Assembly (NCBI RefSeq): GCF_009796825.1
Contig: NZ_CP047030.1
Coordinates: 1,773,501 to 1,837,500 of the forward strand
Source: Algibacter sp. L3A6
Lineage (GTDB): Bacteria > Bacteroidota > Bacteroidia > Flavobacteriales > Flavobacteriaceae
Length of the DNA stretch: 64,000 nucleotides
Direction: 5' to 3'
Shown: piece by piece, positions 17,476 to 26,878 of the stretch
Layout of the letters: each line of letters begins with the position of its first letter
Numbering within the stretch: the first letter of the stretch is position 1
Program-made: the position numbers and the translations under genes
The notes under the pieces: model-generated
The model's database searches: none
Seen by the model: the letters and a program-made list of their open reading frames with translations, nothing else
What the model was told of the DNA's origin: nothing

Positions 17476-18834
17476 ATGTCTACTTTTTTTCTAAATTTTA
17501 ATACATGGGTTCAAGGCGTTTTATTTATTTTAATTGTCTACCATACAAGTGCTTTTTTTATTACAAAAGATAAAAGCCTTGGTGTTTATGCTGCTTATTT
17601 GTTTTTGGTTTTTTTATATCTAATACCTAAAACTAATAATGAGAGTTCTATACACTTGGCTCATAGTTTTAGTTCGTTTTTTAAAAAAACAAACTGGATT
17701 ATACAAGTGTATTATTGGCTTTTATATGCTTGGTTTAGCTTACTGTTTTTATCAATAAGTAAGAAGAGTAAAAAGCTAAGCTCTATTATAAAATGGTATA
17801 TAAAAAGTGCTTTTGTAATATCAACAATAATTTATGTAATTGATTTTTTTGCTTTCGATAACAACTATTTTGTTTGGTATTTTATAGGTGTTTTTATGCC
17901 AGTGTCCTTAGGGATTGTTTTTATTTTTCTTAAAACTATTAGTAAGTTTAAGGATGTTTTAAATACCTATTTTGTTGTTGGGGTGGTCTTTTTTGTGGGG
18001 TTCTCCTTGTTGTCAATAATATTTTCCTATTTCCCCCGTTTTTTTGTTAAGCATTTTAGTCCTATAGATGTTTTTGTATTTGGTGTTTTAATAGAAGCTA
18101 TTGTGTTATCTGTAGGTTTAGGATACAAATTCTTTTTATTTAGAGAAGAATCTTTTAGGTTAGAACAAATAAAAAATGCTTTTGAAAACGAAATAAACGA
18201 ACTGAAATTAGCGAGTTTACACAGTCAAATGAATCCGCATTTTATTTTTAATGCCTTAAATTCCATTAAGCTTTACATTATAAATAACGACAGAGATAGA
18301 GCTGCTCATTATTTAACAAGGTTTTCTAAACTTATCAGGAAAATTTTAGAAGCTTCAAACAAAAACGAAGTTACCTTAAAGGAGGAGTTAGAAACCTTAG
18401 ACCTGTATTTAAATATAGAGAATATTCGTTTTCAAAATCAAATTGAAGCATCTGTTTCAATAGATAAAACTGTTAATTTAGAACAAGTTAAATTACCACC
18501 TTTAATATTACAGCCTTTTTTAGAAAATGCTATTTGGCATGGGTTATCATCTAAAAAAAGTGATAAAAAAATTATAATACATGTTTCGAAATACAATGCT
18601 CATTTTGTTGAAATTACTATTGAAGATAATGGGATAGGCCGAGAAGCGTCGGCTAAAATTAAAGCAGAGAAGTCAATCAAGCGAAAGTCTGTAGGTATAC
18701 AATTAACAAAAGAGCGATTAGAACGCTTTGTAAAATATAAAAAGCGTAGTTACACTTTAATCTATAAAGATGTTATGTCCGTAAATAATGAAGTTGTCGG
18801 AACAGTAGTTTTTTTAAGACTTCCAATGGTTTAA
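17476..18834 (+). CDS. LytS-like membrane sensor histidine kinase
   Basis: A 452-aa kinase with about seven transmembrane helices (residues 10-225) and no large periplasmic domain, a short linker helix, then a His_kinase domain of the LytS/YehU type (HSQMNPHFIFNALN, containing the phospho-accepting His). The ATPase follows, with LENAIWHGL (N box) and IEDNGIGR (G1 box). The stimulus may be sensed in the membrane. It is co-transcribed with the LytTR regulator immediately upstream. Confidence 0.92.
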   Translation: MSTFFLNFNTWVQGVLFILIVYHTSAFFITKDKSLGVYAAYLFLVFLYLIPKTNNESSIHLAHSFSSFFKKTNWIIQVYYWLLYAWFSLLFLSISKKSKKLSSIIKWYIKSAFVISTIIYVIDFFAFDNNYFVWYFIGVFMPVSLGIVFIFLKTISKFKDVLNTYFVVGVVFFVGFSLLSIIFSYFPRFFVKHFSPIDVFVFGVLIEAIVLSVGLGYKFFLFREESFRLEQIKNAFENEINELKLASLHSQMNPHFIFNALNSIKLYIINNDRDRAAHYLTRFSKLIRKILEASNKNEVTLKEELETLDLYLNIENIRFQNQIEASVSIDKTVNLEQVKLPPLILQPFLENAIWHGLSSKKSDKKIIIHVSKYNAHFVEITIEDNGIGREASAKIKAEKSIKRKSVGIQLTKERLERFVKYKKRSYTLIYKDVMSVNNEVVGTVVFLRLPMV

Positions 18835-18920
18835 GTCTGTTATAAAAGAACGTAGGAAAAAGCGGTAGGAGTAAAAAAAATAGGCTTAAAAATATTAAAA
18901 ATAAAATCAACGCAATTGTG

Positions 18921-18928
18921 TAACTTTG
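18921..18928 (+). promoter_or_regulatory. -7 box giving a predicted leaderless start for hflX
   Basis: TAACTTTG is followed by TATT and then the ATG at 18933. No clear TTG lies 17-21 nt further upstream. Confidence 0.55.
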
Positions 18929-18932
18929 TATT

Positions 18933-20150
18933 ATGATAGAAGAGAAAGATATTTCTTTAGAACGCGCAGTGTTAATAGGCGTGATTACTAAAGAACAAGA
19001 CGAAGAAAAATCTAAAGAATATTTAGATGAGTTGGAGTTTTTAACTTACACGGCAGGCGGGTATGCCATTAAGCGTTTTACACAGAAAATGGACATGCCT
19101 AACCCGAAAACCTTTATTGGTACAGGTAAAATGGAAGAAGTTCGCCAATTTATTGTAGATAATGATATAAGCACTGCTATTTTTGATGACGAATTGTCGT
19201 CGGCACAAGAGCGTAATATTAGTAAAATTTTAGAAGTAAAAGTTTTAGATCGAACGAATTTAATATTAGATATTTTTGCGCAACGAGCACAAACTAGTTA
19301 TGCCCGCACACAAGTAGAATTGGCACAGTGTCAATATTTACTACCGCGATTACGTGGTATGTGGACGCACCTTGAGCGTCAAAAAGGGGGGATTGGAATG
19401 CGCGGACCTGGTGAAACAGAAATAGAAACCGATAGACGAATTGTACGAGACAAAATTGCACTTCTAAAAGACCGAATAAAAACCATAGATAAGCAAATGG
19501 CTGTGCAACGTGGTAACCGTGGTAAAATGGTTCGTGTTGCACTTGTGGGTTACACCAATGTTGGTAAGTCTACCTTAATGAATGTAATTAGTAAAAGTGA
19601 TGTATTTGCTGAAAACAAACTTTTTGCAACCCTTGATACTACGGTGCGTAAAGTGGTTATTCAAAATTTACCATTTCTTTTATCTGATACCGTAGGGTTT
19701 ATCAGAAAATTACCAACACAACTTGTAGATAGTTTTAAAAGTACACTAGATGAGGTTCGTGAAGCCGATTTGTTGCTGCATGTTGTAGATATATCTCACC
19801 CAAATTTTGAGGAACATATCGCTTCTGTAGAGAAAATTTTAGGTGAAATTAAAAGTGGCGATAAACCAACTATTATGGTTTTCAATAAAATTGATGCCTA
19901 TACTGCCGAGCATTTAGACGATGATGATTTAGAAACAGAACGTGGGGCAAGACACTATAGTTTAGATGAGTGGAAGAGTACTTGGATGAGTAAAGTGGGT
20001 AACAATGCGCTCTTTATCTCTGCACTTAACAAAAAGAACTTAGAAGATTTTAAAAAGCGTGTTTACGATGAGGTTCGTGAAATCCATGTAACTCGTTTTC
20101 CATACAATCAATTTTTGTATCCGGATTACGATTATGAAGATATGGAATAG
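18933..20150 (+). CDS. hflX: GTPase HflX
   Basis: Ribosome-associated GTPase that splits or rescues stalled ribosomes under stress. A 405-aa protein. The N-terminal HflX domain (~1-190) contains NPKTFIGTGKMEE and the glycine-rich KGGIGMRGPGETEIE linker. The Era-like G domain follows, with G1 GYTNVGKST, G3 DTVGFIRKLP, G4 NKID and G5 SALN. Length and order are typical. The penicillin-binding protein gene begins 12 bp later, so the two are probably co-transcribed. Confidence 0.96.
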   Translation: MIEEKDISLERAVLIGVITKEQDEEKSKEYLDELEFLTYTAGGYAIKRFTQKMDMPNPKTFIGTGKMEEVRQFIVDNDISTAIFDDELSSAQERNISKILEVKVLDRTNLILDIFAQRAQTSYARTQVELAQCQYLLPRLRGMWTHLERQKGGIGMRGPGETEIETDRRIVRDKIALLKDRIKTIDKQMAVQRGNRGKMVRVALVGYTNVGKSTLMNVISKSDVFAENKLFATLDTTVRKVVIQNLPFLLSDTVGFIRKLPTQLVDSFKSTLDEVREADLLLHVVDISHPNFEEHIASVEKILGEIKSGDKPTIMVFNKIDAYTAEHLDDDDLETERGARHYSLDEWKSTWMSKVGNNALFISALNKKNLEDFKKRVYDEVREIHVTRFPYNQFLYPDYDYEDME

Positions 20151-20162
20151 TTAAAACCACAT

Positions 20163-22418
20163 ATGGCATTACTTAAAAGTTTATTTAGAAATAAATGGGT
20201 GAAACTGGCTGTTGTTTGTTTCATTTCCGTTTTAGTATTTTTTATAGGCCTCTACATCAGTATTTATTTAGGGGCTTTTGGTAAAGTGCCAACATCTGCA
20301 GAATTAAGTTTTATTAAGCAGGAAGAAGCTACTCAGGTTTTAGATCAAGAAGGGAAACTTATTGGTAAATATTATGTTTATGATAGGCAACCGCTGCATT
20401 TTGAAGATTTACCAAAACATCTTATTGATGCCTTAGTTAATACCGAAGATGTTCGTTTTTTTGAGCATGACGGTATTGATAACGTGAGTTTAATGCGGGT
20501 TTTTGTAAAAAGCATTTTACTTCAAGATAAATCTGCTGGAGGCGGAAGTACTATAACTTTACAGTTAGCAAAAAATCTATACGGTAGAAATAATTATCGC
20601 TTTTTTAGTATGGTGATTAATAAGTTTCGAGAATCGATTATAGCGAAACGTATTGAAACCATATATTCAAAACATGAGATTCTTACTATGTATTTCAATA
20701 CAGTACCTTTTCCTGATAATACTTATGGTATTGAAAGTGCGGCGCGTAAGTTTTTTAATAAACCAGCGTTTGAACTTTCTATAGATGAAGCTGCTGCTTT
20801 GGTCGGTTCTTTAAAAGCTAATAATTATTACAATCCAAGATTACATCCAGAACGAAGTGTACATAGGCGTAATGTTGTACTTAGCCAAATGGTTAAATAC
20901 GGAAATATGCCTCAAGATACTGCTACGTTTTATGCCGATAAACCTTTGGGGTTAGATTATAAATCGTTTAATCACGATGTGGGTATTGCGCCTTATTTTA
21001 GAGCGCAGGTTAAAAAGGAATTAACGGTTATTTTAGATAGTATTAAAAAGCCCAATGAAGAGCCTTACGATTTATATCGCGACGGACTTATAGTACACAC
21101 CACTTTGGATATGGGTATGCAAAAAATGGCAGAAGAAGCCATGAAAGAGCACCTTACAGCGTTGCAGAATAGTTTTGAACGTTCTTATGGAAGTAATGCG
21201 CCATGGGTAAAGAATAAGCAATTAATAAATGCTGCTTTAAAAAAACTACCACAATATAAAGTATATAAAGAAGCAGGTTTAACTGAAGCTCAAATTAGAG
21301 ACTCACTCTCTATTAAGCAGGATACTGAATTGTTTCAGTGGGAAGGCGATACTATTAAAAAAGCAAGTGTTATCGATAGTTTAGAGCATTATTTAAAGTT
21401 TTTAAATACAGGTATGTTAAGCGTTGAACCTAAAACAGGAGCGATAAGAAGTTATATTGGAGGTATTGATTATCGTTATTTTAAATACGATCATGTATCG
21501 CAGAGTGAACGTCAAGTAGGTTCTACTTTTAAGCCTTTTGTTTACACAGCTGCTATCGAGAATGGTATGGAACCCTGTACTTATTTTTCTTTAGCTGAGG
21601 TTACTTATAGCAATTTTAATAATTGGACGCCTTCAAATTCTGGAGGTGAAAATGAGGATCCATACCTTAACTATAACCTAGAGATGGCTTTAAGTAATTC
21701 TGTTAATACTATTGCTGTAAAGGTTTTAAATGAAGTTGGAATTCCGAAGGTATTAGAGCAAGCAAAACGAATAGGTATTAAAAAAGAGTTACCCAATTTA
21801 CCTTCTATAGCACTTGGTGTTGCGGAAATTAACTTAAAGGAACTTACGGGAGCTTATGCTAGTTATGTAAACGATAGCAAACCAGTAACGCCTTACGCTA
21901 TTACTAAAGTTACAGATAGAAACGGTAGAATTATAGCAGAGTTTAAGACAGAAGAAGCAGAGCCTGCTTTTAAGGATTACACAAGGCAGGTTATGTTAGA
22001 AATAATGCAATCTACAGTTAATAAAGGTACAGCGTCTCGATTAAGATCCACTTATGGATTAAATAATGATATTGCTGGAAAAACAGGAACAACACAAGAT
22101 AATAAAGATGGTTGGTTTGTTGGAATTACTCCAAAATTAGTAACGGTAACTTGGGTTGGAAACGATAACCAGGCCATTGGTTTTAGAACAACAGGACTAG
22201 GGCAAGGCGCAAATTCCGCACTTCCTATATTTGCTAGGTTTTATTCTAAATTGAATAAAGACTCTAAATACGACGGTATAACAAAAAGTCGTTTTGAAAG
22301 ACCTACCGATGAGGTGGTTTCCGATCTGGATTGTAATGAAGAAAAGCGAGATGGGTTCTTAAAAAGAATTTTCAGTAGTAAAAAGAAACAACGAAAATTT
22401 AAAGGCAATAAAAAATAG
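20163..22418 (+). CDS. Class A penicillin-binding protein (PBP1a type)
   Basis: Bifunctional peptidoglycan synthase, 751 aa, anchored by one N-terminal helix (about 13-36). The GT51 transglycosylase domain has EDVRFFEHDGID with the catalytic Glu, then GGSTITLQLAKNLY. The transpeptidase domain has the nucleophile motif STFK (QVGSTFKPF), SNSVN as the SxN motif, and KTGTTQDNKDGWF. The C-terminus is short and strongly basic (KKKQRKFKGNKK). It follows hflX closely and ends at a strong bidirectional terminator. Confidence 0.95.
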   Translation: MALLKSLFRNKWVKLAVVCFISVLVFFIGLYISIYLGAFGKVPTSAELSFIKQEEATQVLDQEGKLIGKYYVYDRQPLHFEDLPKHLIDALVNTEDVRFFEHDGIDNVSLMRVFVKSILLQDKSAGGGSTITLQLAKNLYGRNNYRFFSMVINKFRESIIAKRIETIYSKHEILTMYFNTVPFPDNTYGIESAARKFFNKPAFELSIDEAAALVGSLKANNYYNPRLHPERSVHRRNVVLSQMVKYGNMPQDTATFYADKPLGLDYKSFNHDVGIAPYFRAQVKKELTVILDSIKKPNEEPYDLYRDGLIVHTTLDMGMQKMAEEAMKEHLTALQNSFERSYGSNAPWVKNKQLINAALKKLPQYKVYKEAGLTEAQIRDSLSIKQDTELFQWEGDTIKKASVIDSLEHYLKFLNTGMLSVEPKTGAIRSYIGGIDYRYFKYDHVSQSERQVGSTFKPFVYTAAIENGMEPCTYFSLAEVTYSNFNNWTPSNSGGENEDPYLNYNLEMALSNSVNTIAVKVLNEVGIPKVLEQAKRIGIKKELPNLPSIALGVAEINLKELTGAYASYVNDSKPVTPYAITKVTDRNGRIIAEFKTEEAEPAFKDYTRQVMLEIMQSTVNKGTASRLRSTYGLNNDIAGKTGTTQDNKDGWFVGITPKLVTVTWVGNDNQAIGFRTTGLGQGANSALPIFARFYSKLNKDSKYDGITKSRFERPTDEVVSDLDCNEEKRDGFLKRIFSSKKKQRKFKGNKK

Positions 22419-22428
22419 TTAAAACAAA

Positions 22429-22460
22429 AAAAACGCACATCAATCGATGTGCGTTTTTTG
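22429..22460. terminator. Bidirectional terminator between the PBP and DUF3078 genes
   Basis: AAACGCACATC and GATGTGCGTTT form a perfect 11-bp stem with A-tracts before and T-tracts after, so it can serve both converging genes. Confidence 0.93.
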
Positions 22461-22483
22461 TTTCTTCCGTTAAGGAAAAGTTA

Positions 22484-23410
22484 TTAGAATTTATAACTTA
22501 AACCAACAGTGTAATATGTTTGTAAATCGTTGTCTACATCGTCAAAATCTGTTGCTGTAGCTGGTGTTTGAGCCAAAGCATAGTTCAGAGCTTCTTGTTT
22601 GTTGCTTCTTAAACCAAAATCAAAACCAACACCAATCATTTTCCATAGTGTGTAGCTAAAAGAGTTTGTCCAAGTAATGTTAGAAAAATCTCCAGATTTA
22701 TAACTTTGGAAAGTAGATAAGTTGGTTTTAAAGTTTATTGCACCAATTTGTCTTGTATAATCTGCAACAATTTTAGCGCCTAAAGAAGATTCGAAAACTG
22801 AATCACCATCAGCAAATACGAAGTTGTAGTTTAATGGGTGGATAACTACGATTAAATTTTCAATTGGAGTCCATGTAGCACCAATACCAACATCTAAATA
22901 TCCAGGATCGTTAAAGTTGTCTAATATAGTTGTTCTGTATTCTACTAAACCAGAAGCAGCTAATGTTTTAGTAATATTTCTACCGTATAAAGAAGAGATA
23001 TTAAAAACGTCAGTTGTTGGGCTAAAGTTGTCATCATCAGTTGCGTCATCTTTGTCATCTAATTTTACCCAGTTTAAATTTGTATTTAATGAGTTTCTCC
23101 AGAAAAAATCGTCTTCAATTAAATTAGCAAAAGCATTTAATGTAAAACCAATGTTACCAGATGAGTTGTTAGGTGTACCTTGTGAGTACCAGTTGTTAAA
23201 GTTAGACAAGCTACCTCCAATAGTACCAAAAGCACCTTTTCTCCATCCTGGAAGTGCATCAATTTTAGCTTGTAAAGCATTTGCTTCACCTTGAGCAGCA
23301 TCTGCAATGGCTTGTTTTTCTGCTTTTTGCGCGTGTAATTCTTCTTTAGTCTGTGCATTTACCGAAAACATTCCGATAGATAGTGCAAGTAATAATAACG
23401 TTTTTTTCAT
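22484..23410 (-). CDS. DUF3078 domain protein, probable outer-membrane beta-barrel
   Basis: Exported 308-aa protein with a signal peptide (MKKTLLLLALSIGMFSVNA before Q), a short Ala/Gln/Lys-rich coiled segment (~23-50), then the DUF3078 core (PGWRKGAFGTIGGSLSNFNNWYSQG). It ends in YYTVGLSYKF, a beta-signal with terminal Phe typical of outer-membrane barrels. Its function is unknown in the family. It lies last in the SUF strand, 127 bp after DUF2480, with its own -7 box, so it is likely an independent unit. Confidence 0.85.
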   Translation of the reverse strand: MKKTLLLLALSIGMFSVNAQTKEELHAQKAEKQAIADAAQGEANALQAKIDALPGWRKGAFGTIGGSLSNFNNWYSQGTPNNSSGNIGFTLNAFANLIEDDFFWRNSLNTNLNWVKLDDKDDATDDDNFSPTTDVFNISSLYGRNITKTLAASGLVEYRTTILDNFNDPGYLDVGIGATWTPIENLIVVIHPLNYNFVFADGDSVFESSLGAKIVADYTRQIGAINFKTNLSTFQSYKSGDFSNITWTNSFSYTLWKMIGVGFDFGLRSNKQEALNYALAQTPATATDFDDVDNDLQTYYTVGLSYKF

Positions 23411-23435
23411 TTTTTAGTTTGTTTTAATTTGCGTG

Positions 23436-23443
23436 CAAATATA
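23436..23443 (-). promoter_or_regulatory. -7 box for the DUF3078 gene
   Basis: TATATTTG on the minus strand matches TAnnTTTG, 25 nt before the ATG. Confidence 0.5.
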
Positions 23444-23537
23444 AGTTAATTTTAAACTTTGTTTATAAGGAGGCTATACAAAATGCATCCGTTAATTAGA
23501 CGCAGATTTTGTATGGAAGTCACAATAAATTTGGCAA

Positions 23538-24044
23538 TTATTTCTTTTTATAAAGCGGTACCGAAGAGCAAGCTTCGCCGTACATAATAGATTTTGCAAA
23601 AGGTTGCAACTTGTTGGCCAACATAATATAAGCATTTTGTGGCACTGGTTTTTTAGAGCAGCCTTTTATAATAATAGGTTTGTCTTTAAACTCGCTAACA
23701 TCTAGAGCGTTAATAACATCTTGATAGATAGCTGTTTCTAGATTGTCTAAGTTACCAATAATAGTTTTTTTAGCAAAAGGCTCTAAGTGAATACCTAAAA
23801 GCATGTAGGCCCAGCCTGGCACAATAGCATCTGTACTGCATGTTAAGGCTATATATGCACTTTGGTATTGTTCCCAATTAAATTCTAATGCCTGAGCTCT
23901 AAAATCTTTTTCACGCAAAACAAAGCCTTCAAAAAGCCAATCTTTGATATCAAAAAGAACACGGTTGCCCTGAGGATAATAATCTTCAAGATTAACCGTG
24001 ATTAATTTACTATTCGCAACGCGATTAATTATTTCGTCTGCCAT
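23538..24044 (-). CDS. DUF2480 family protein in the SUF operon
   Basis: A 168-aa cytoplasmic protein of the Bacteroidota-specific DUF2480 family, regularly found at the end of SUF operons. Three conserved Cys occur in the contexts ALTCSTDAIVP, IKGCSKKPVP and GEACSSVPLYKK. A role in Fe-S maturation or a thiol function would fit these and the location, but is not established. It begins 38 bp after the sufT-like gene. Confidence 0.85.
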   Translation of the reverse strand: MADEIINRVANSKLITVNLEDYYPQGNRVLFDIKDWLFEGFVLREKDFRAQALEFNWEQYQSAYIALTCSTDAIVPGWAYMLLGIHLEPFAKKTIIGNLDNLETAIYQDVINALDVSEFKDKPIIIKGCSKKPVPQNAYIMLANKLQPFAKSIMYGEACSSVPLYKKK

Positions 24045-24082
24045 AATTATTTAGAAAATGTAGTAGAAACTTAGTACTAGTT

Positions 24083-24409
24083 TTAAAGCATTCCAAGTTC
24101 TAATTTTGCTTCTTCGCTCATTAAATCTTGTGTCCATGGTGGATCGAAAGTAATTTCAACTTCGGCACCCTTTACTTCGTTTAAAGATTTTACTTTTTCT
24201 TCAACCTCTAAAGGCAACGTTTCTGCTACTGGGCAGTTTGGCGTTGTTAGGGTCATTAATATTTTTACGTCGTAATCTTCATTTACAAATACATCGTAAA
24301 TTAAACCAAGTTCGTAAATATCAACAGGTATTTCTGGGTCGTAAATAGTCTTTAATACGTTAACTATTTTTTCGCCTAATTCGGCTGTATCTATGGTTGT
24401 TTCGCTCAT
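24083..24409 (-). CDS. sufT: SufT-like MIP18/DUF59 Fe-S assembly protein
   Basis: A 108-aa protein of the MIP18 (DUF59) family, which helps deliver Fe-S clusters to client proteins. Diagnostic motifs are IYDPEIPVDIYELGLIYDV near the N-terminus and LTTPNCPVAE with the conserved Cys, then ITFDPPWTQDLMS at the end. It lies between sufE and DUF2480 in the same transcription direction with short gaps. The gene name is by position and family; paaD-like is the alternative label. Confidence 0.9.
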   Translation of the reverse strand: MSETTIDTAELGEKIVNVLKTIYDPEIPVDIYELGLIYDVFVNEDYDVKILMTLTTPNCPVAETLPLEVEEKVKSLNEVKGAEVEITFDPPWTQDLMSEEAKLELGML

Positions 24410-24449
24410 TTTTTAAGTTGTTTTTATTTCCGTGAAAACGAAAATCTTA

Positions 24450-24872
24450 TTATTTTATTTGTGTTTGGTAAGCAATGGCATACAATTTTAATTGCTTTAT
24501 CATGCTTACTAAACCATTTGCTCTGGTTGGAGACAAATGTTCTTTTAATCCAATTTTATCAATAAAATCGGTGTTGGCATCAATAATATCTTTTGGGTGC
24601 TGGTCGTTAAAAACACGAATTAAAATAGCAATAATACCTTTAGTAATAATAGCATCACTATCTGCGGTAAATTCTATTTTATCGTTGTTTAATTCGGCAT
24701 GTACCCAAACTTTACTTTGGCAACCTTTAATAATGTTGCTTTCAGTTTTATATTGATCGTTAATTATAGGCAAATCTTTCCCTAAATCAATCATGTATTG
24801 GTAACGTTCTTCCCAGTCTTCAAACATTGAGAATTCGTCAATTATTTCGTTTTGAATATCTTCAATAGTCAC
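24450..24872 (-). CDS. sufE: Cysteine desulfuration protein SufE
   Basis: Sulfur acceptor that takes persulfide from SufS and passes it to SufB. A 140-aa protein starting at a GTG codon (MTIEDIQNEI). The conserved Cys is in NIIKGCQSKVWV, and the ending QLKLYA.A is typical. A consensus promoter 18 nt upstream of the GTG suggests that sufE and the genes after it can also be transcribed separately from the rest of the SUF cluster. Confidence 0.93.
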   Translation of the reverse strand: MTIEDIQNEIIDEFSMFEDWEERYQYMIDLGKDLPIINDQYKTESNIIKGCQSKVWVHAELNNDKIEFTADSDAIITKGIIAILIRVFNDQHPKDIIDANTDFIDKIGLKEHLSPTRANGLVSMIKQLKLYAIAYQTQIK

Positions 24873-24889
24873 AATAACAAATTTTTATA

Positions 24890-24920
24890 CAAAAATACAA
24901 TAATAGAAGTTGCTTTTCAA
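24890..24920 (-). promoter_or_regulatory. Internal promoter in front of sufE
   Basis: On the minus strand TTG (24920-24918) is followed after 20 nt by TATTTTTG (24897-24890). This is the best-formed -33/-7 pair in the SUF region and lies in a 174-bp gap within the gene series. Confidence 0.6.
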
Positions 24921-25046
24921 TGTTTTCCCAAAAGATAGGTTGCTCTTTCTGTGTTGATTTTTTTTCTTCGGAAGAATTACAACACGGTCTAGAGTGGTGC
25001 AAAGGGCTTTCAGGTTTTTATTACTGAAAATAAAACTTAAGTTGAA

Positions 25047-25439
25047 TTATTTTTTTGCTTTTAGTAAAATAGCGTCGTCTGCTTTTAAGTTTAAGGTATT
25101 GTTTTCAAATGAAAACGTATTAACTTTAGAAAGCAGTTGAAGCATTTCTGATTCTATTTTATTAGCGCCTCCAGCGCACATTTTTCTAGTAGATCCCATT
25201 TGGCCAAATTGTAAACCACCATCTGTTATGGTAAAGCTGCCAAAGAAATTATTACATCCTGAAAAACCCGATATCTTTTTAGCTTCGGTATCAAAAGTGA
25301 TGGTTAAATTTTCTGGTAATTCCGAGTTTTTATCTAAGGATACAATATGAAATTCACCAGATAATTTTTCCGCATTAGGTTTATTTTCGCATGATGTTAT
25401 AAGAAGCATCGCGAAAAGTAAAGTACTTAATCTTTTCAT
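25047..25439 (-). CDS. META-domain lipoprotein
   Basis: A 130-aa lipoprotein with lipobox LLITSC, followed by a META domain (HslJ-like): LSGEFHIVSLD, LTITFDTEAKKISGFSGCNNFFGSF and FGQMGSTRKMC. This domain occurs in secreted or envelope proteins of uncertain function, some linked to stress or heat-inducible genes. It lies between sufS (46 bp upstream) and sufE, so it probably shares the SUF transcript. An envelope protein in a Fe-S operon is unusual. Confidence 0.88.
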   Translation of the reverse strand: MKRLSTLLFAMLLITSCENKPNAEKLSGEFHIVSLDKNSELPENLTITFDTEAKKISGFSGCNNFFGSFTITDGGLQFGQMGSTRKMCAGGANKIESEMLQLLSKVNTFSFENNTLNLKADDAILLKAKK

Positions 25440-25485
25440 GTTTTATTTTTTATAATTTGGTTTCCAAAAATGAAGCCAAACTAAT

Positions 25486-26700
25486 TTAAGACAGCATCAT
25501 TTTTGCTTTTTTTACGCCTTCAACTAAAATATCAATTTCTTCTTTTGTGTTGTAAAAAGCAAACGATGCACGAATGGTTCCTGGAATACAATAAAAATCC
25601 ATTATAGGTTGTGCACAGTGGTGCCCAGTTCTTACAGCAATACCTAATTTATCTAGAATAGTACCTACATCATACGGATGAATACCTTCTAAATTAAAAG
25701 AGATTACAGATGTTTTATGTTTAGCTGTACCGTAAAATTTTAAACCTTCTATGGTCGATAATTGTTCGGTGGCATAGGCTAGCAAATCGTTTTCGTAGCT
25801 TGCAATATTATCAAAACCAATATTGTTCATGTAATCTAAAGCAGCTCCAAAAGCAATACCTCCACAAATGTTAGGTGTTCCTGCTTCAAATTTATGTGGT
25901 AAGTCGGCATAAGTTGTTTTTTCAAACGTAACTTCTGCAATCATTTCACCACCACCTTGATAAGGAGGTAGTTTTCTCAACCATTCTTCTTTACCGTAAA
26001 GCATCCCAACACCTGTTGGTCCACAAACTTTGTGAGCAGATGCCACATAGAAATCGACATCTAAAGCTTGCACGTCCGGTTTTATATGCGGGCAAGATTG
26101 AGCGCCATCTATTAATACAGCCGCTCCAACAGCGTGTGCTTTTTCAATAATATACTCAATAGGGTTAATAGTGCCTAATGCATTTGAGATGTGGTTTACA
26201 AAAACTAGTTTTGTTTTATCTGAAAGTAAATTGTCATAAGCTTCCATAATAAGTTCACCTTCCAAATTCATTGGAATCACTTTTAATACAGCACCTGTGC
26301 GTTCGCAAAGCATTTGCCAAGGCACAATATTACTGTGGTGCTCTAAGGCAGAAACAATGATTTCATCTCCTTTTTTAAGAAGAGCAGAAAAACCATTTGC
26401 CACTAAGTTTATACTATGGGTTGTGCCTGAAGTGAAAATGATTTCATGGGCGTGCTTCGCGTTAAAATGCGTTTGTATAGTTTGGCGCGCTATTTCGTAT
26501 TTATCGGTAGCTTCTTGACTTAATGTATGCACACCTCTATGTATGTTTGCATTGTAGTTGCTGTAATAGTCTACAATAACATCTATAACGGCTTGTGGCG
26601 TTTGGGATGTTGCTGCATTATCAAAATACACTAAGGGTTTATTGTTTACTTGTCGAGATAGAATAGGGAAGTCGGCTCTTATTTTGGATACGTCAAGCAT
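25486..26700 (-). CDS. sufS: Cysteine desulfurase SufS
   Basis: PLP enzyme that converts cysteine to alanine and supplies persulfide sulfur to SufE/SufBCD. The ATG at 26700 (MLDVSKIRADFPIL) fits the family; another at 26721 would add seven residues. Visible features: YFDNAATSQTP, the PLP lysine in ASAHKVCGPTG, and the catalytic Cys in RTGHHCAQP. About 404 aa, normal for type II desulfurases. The 178-bp gap from sufD contains a hairpin. Confidence 0.95.
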   Translation of the reverse strand: MLDVSKIRADFPILSRQVNNKPLVYFDNAATSQTPQAVIDVIVDYYSNYNANIHRGVHTLSQEATDKYEIARQTIQTHFNAKHAHEIIFTSGTTHSINLVANGFSALLKKGDEIIVSALEHHSNIVPWQMLCERTGAVLKVIPMNLEGELIMEAYDNLLSDKTKLVFVNHISNALGTINPIEYIIEKAHAVGAAVLIDGAQSCPHIKPDVQALDVDFYVASAHKVCGPTGVGMLYGKEEWLRKLPPYQGGGEMIAEVTFEKTTYADLPHKFEAGTPNICGGIAFGAALDYMNNIGFDNIASYENDLLAYATEQLSTIEGLKFYGTAKHKTSVISFNLEGIHPYDVGTILDKLGIAVRTGHHCAQPIMDFYCIPGTIRASFAFYNTKEEIDILVEGVKKAKMMLS

Positions 26701-26769
26701 GTTTTTTTTGTTTGAATACAAAAGGATTTTATAATTCCTTCTGTAAAGGGTTTATTATTTTTTTTCTTG

Positions 26770-26805
26770 AAATCGAACTCTATAACTAGGTTACGAGTTT
26801 GATTT
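26770..26805 (-). promoter_or_regulatory. Hairpin in the sufD-sufS gap
   Basis: AAATCGAACTC (26770-26780) pairs with GAGTTTGATTT (26795-26805) with one mismatch and a 14-nt loop. No T-tract follows closely, so it is more likely an mRNA-processing or stability structure than a terminator. Confidence 0.35.
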
Positions 26806-26878
26806 AAACAAAAAAGTAACATTACAAAAGACGAACTTTTCTAATATTACTTTTAAATTATAAGGGTTAAAATATAGA

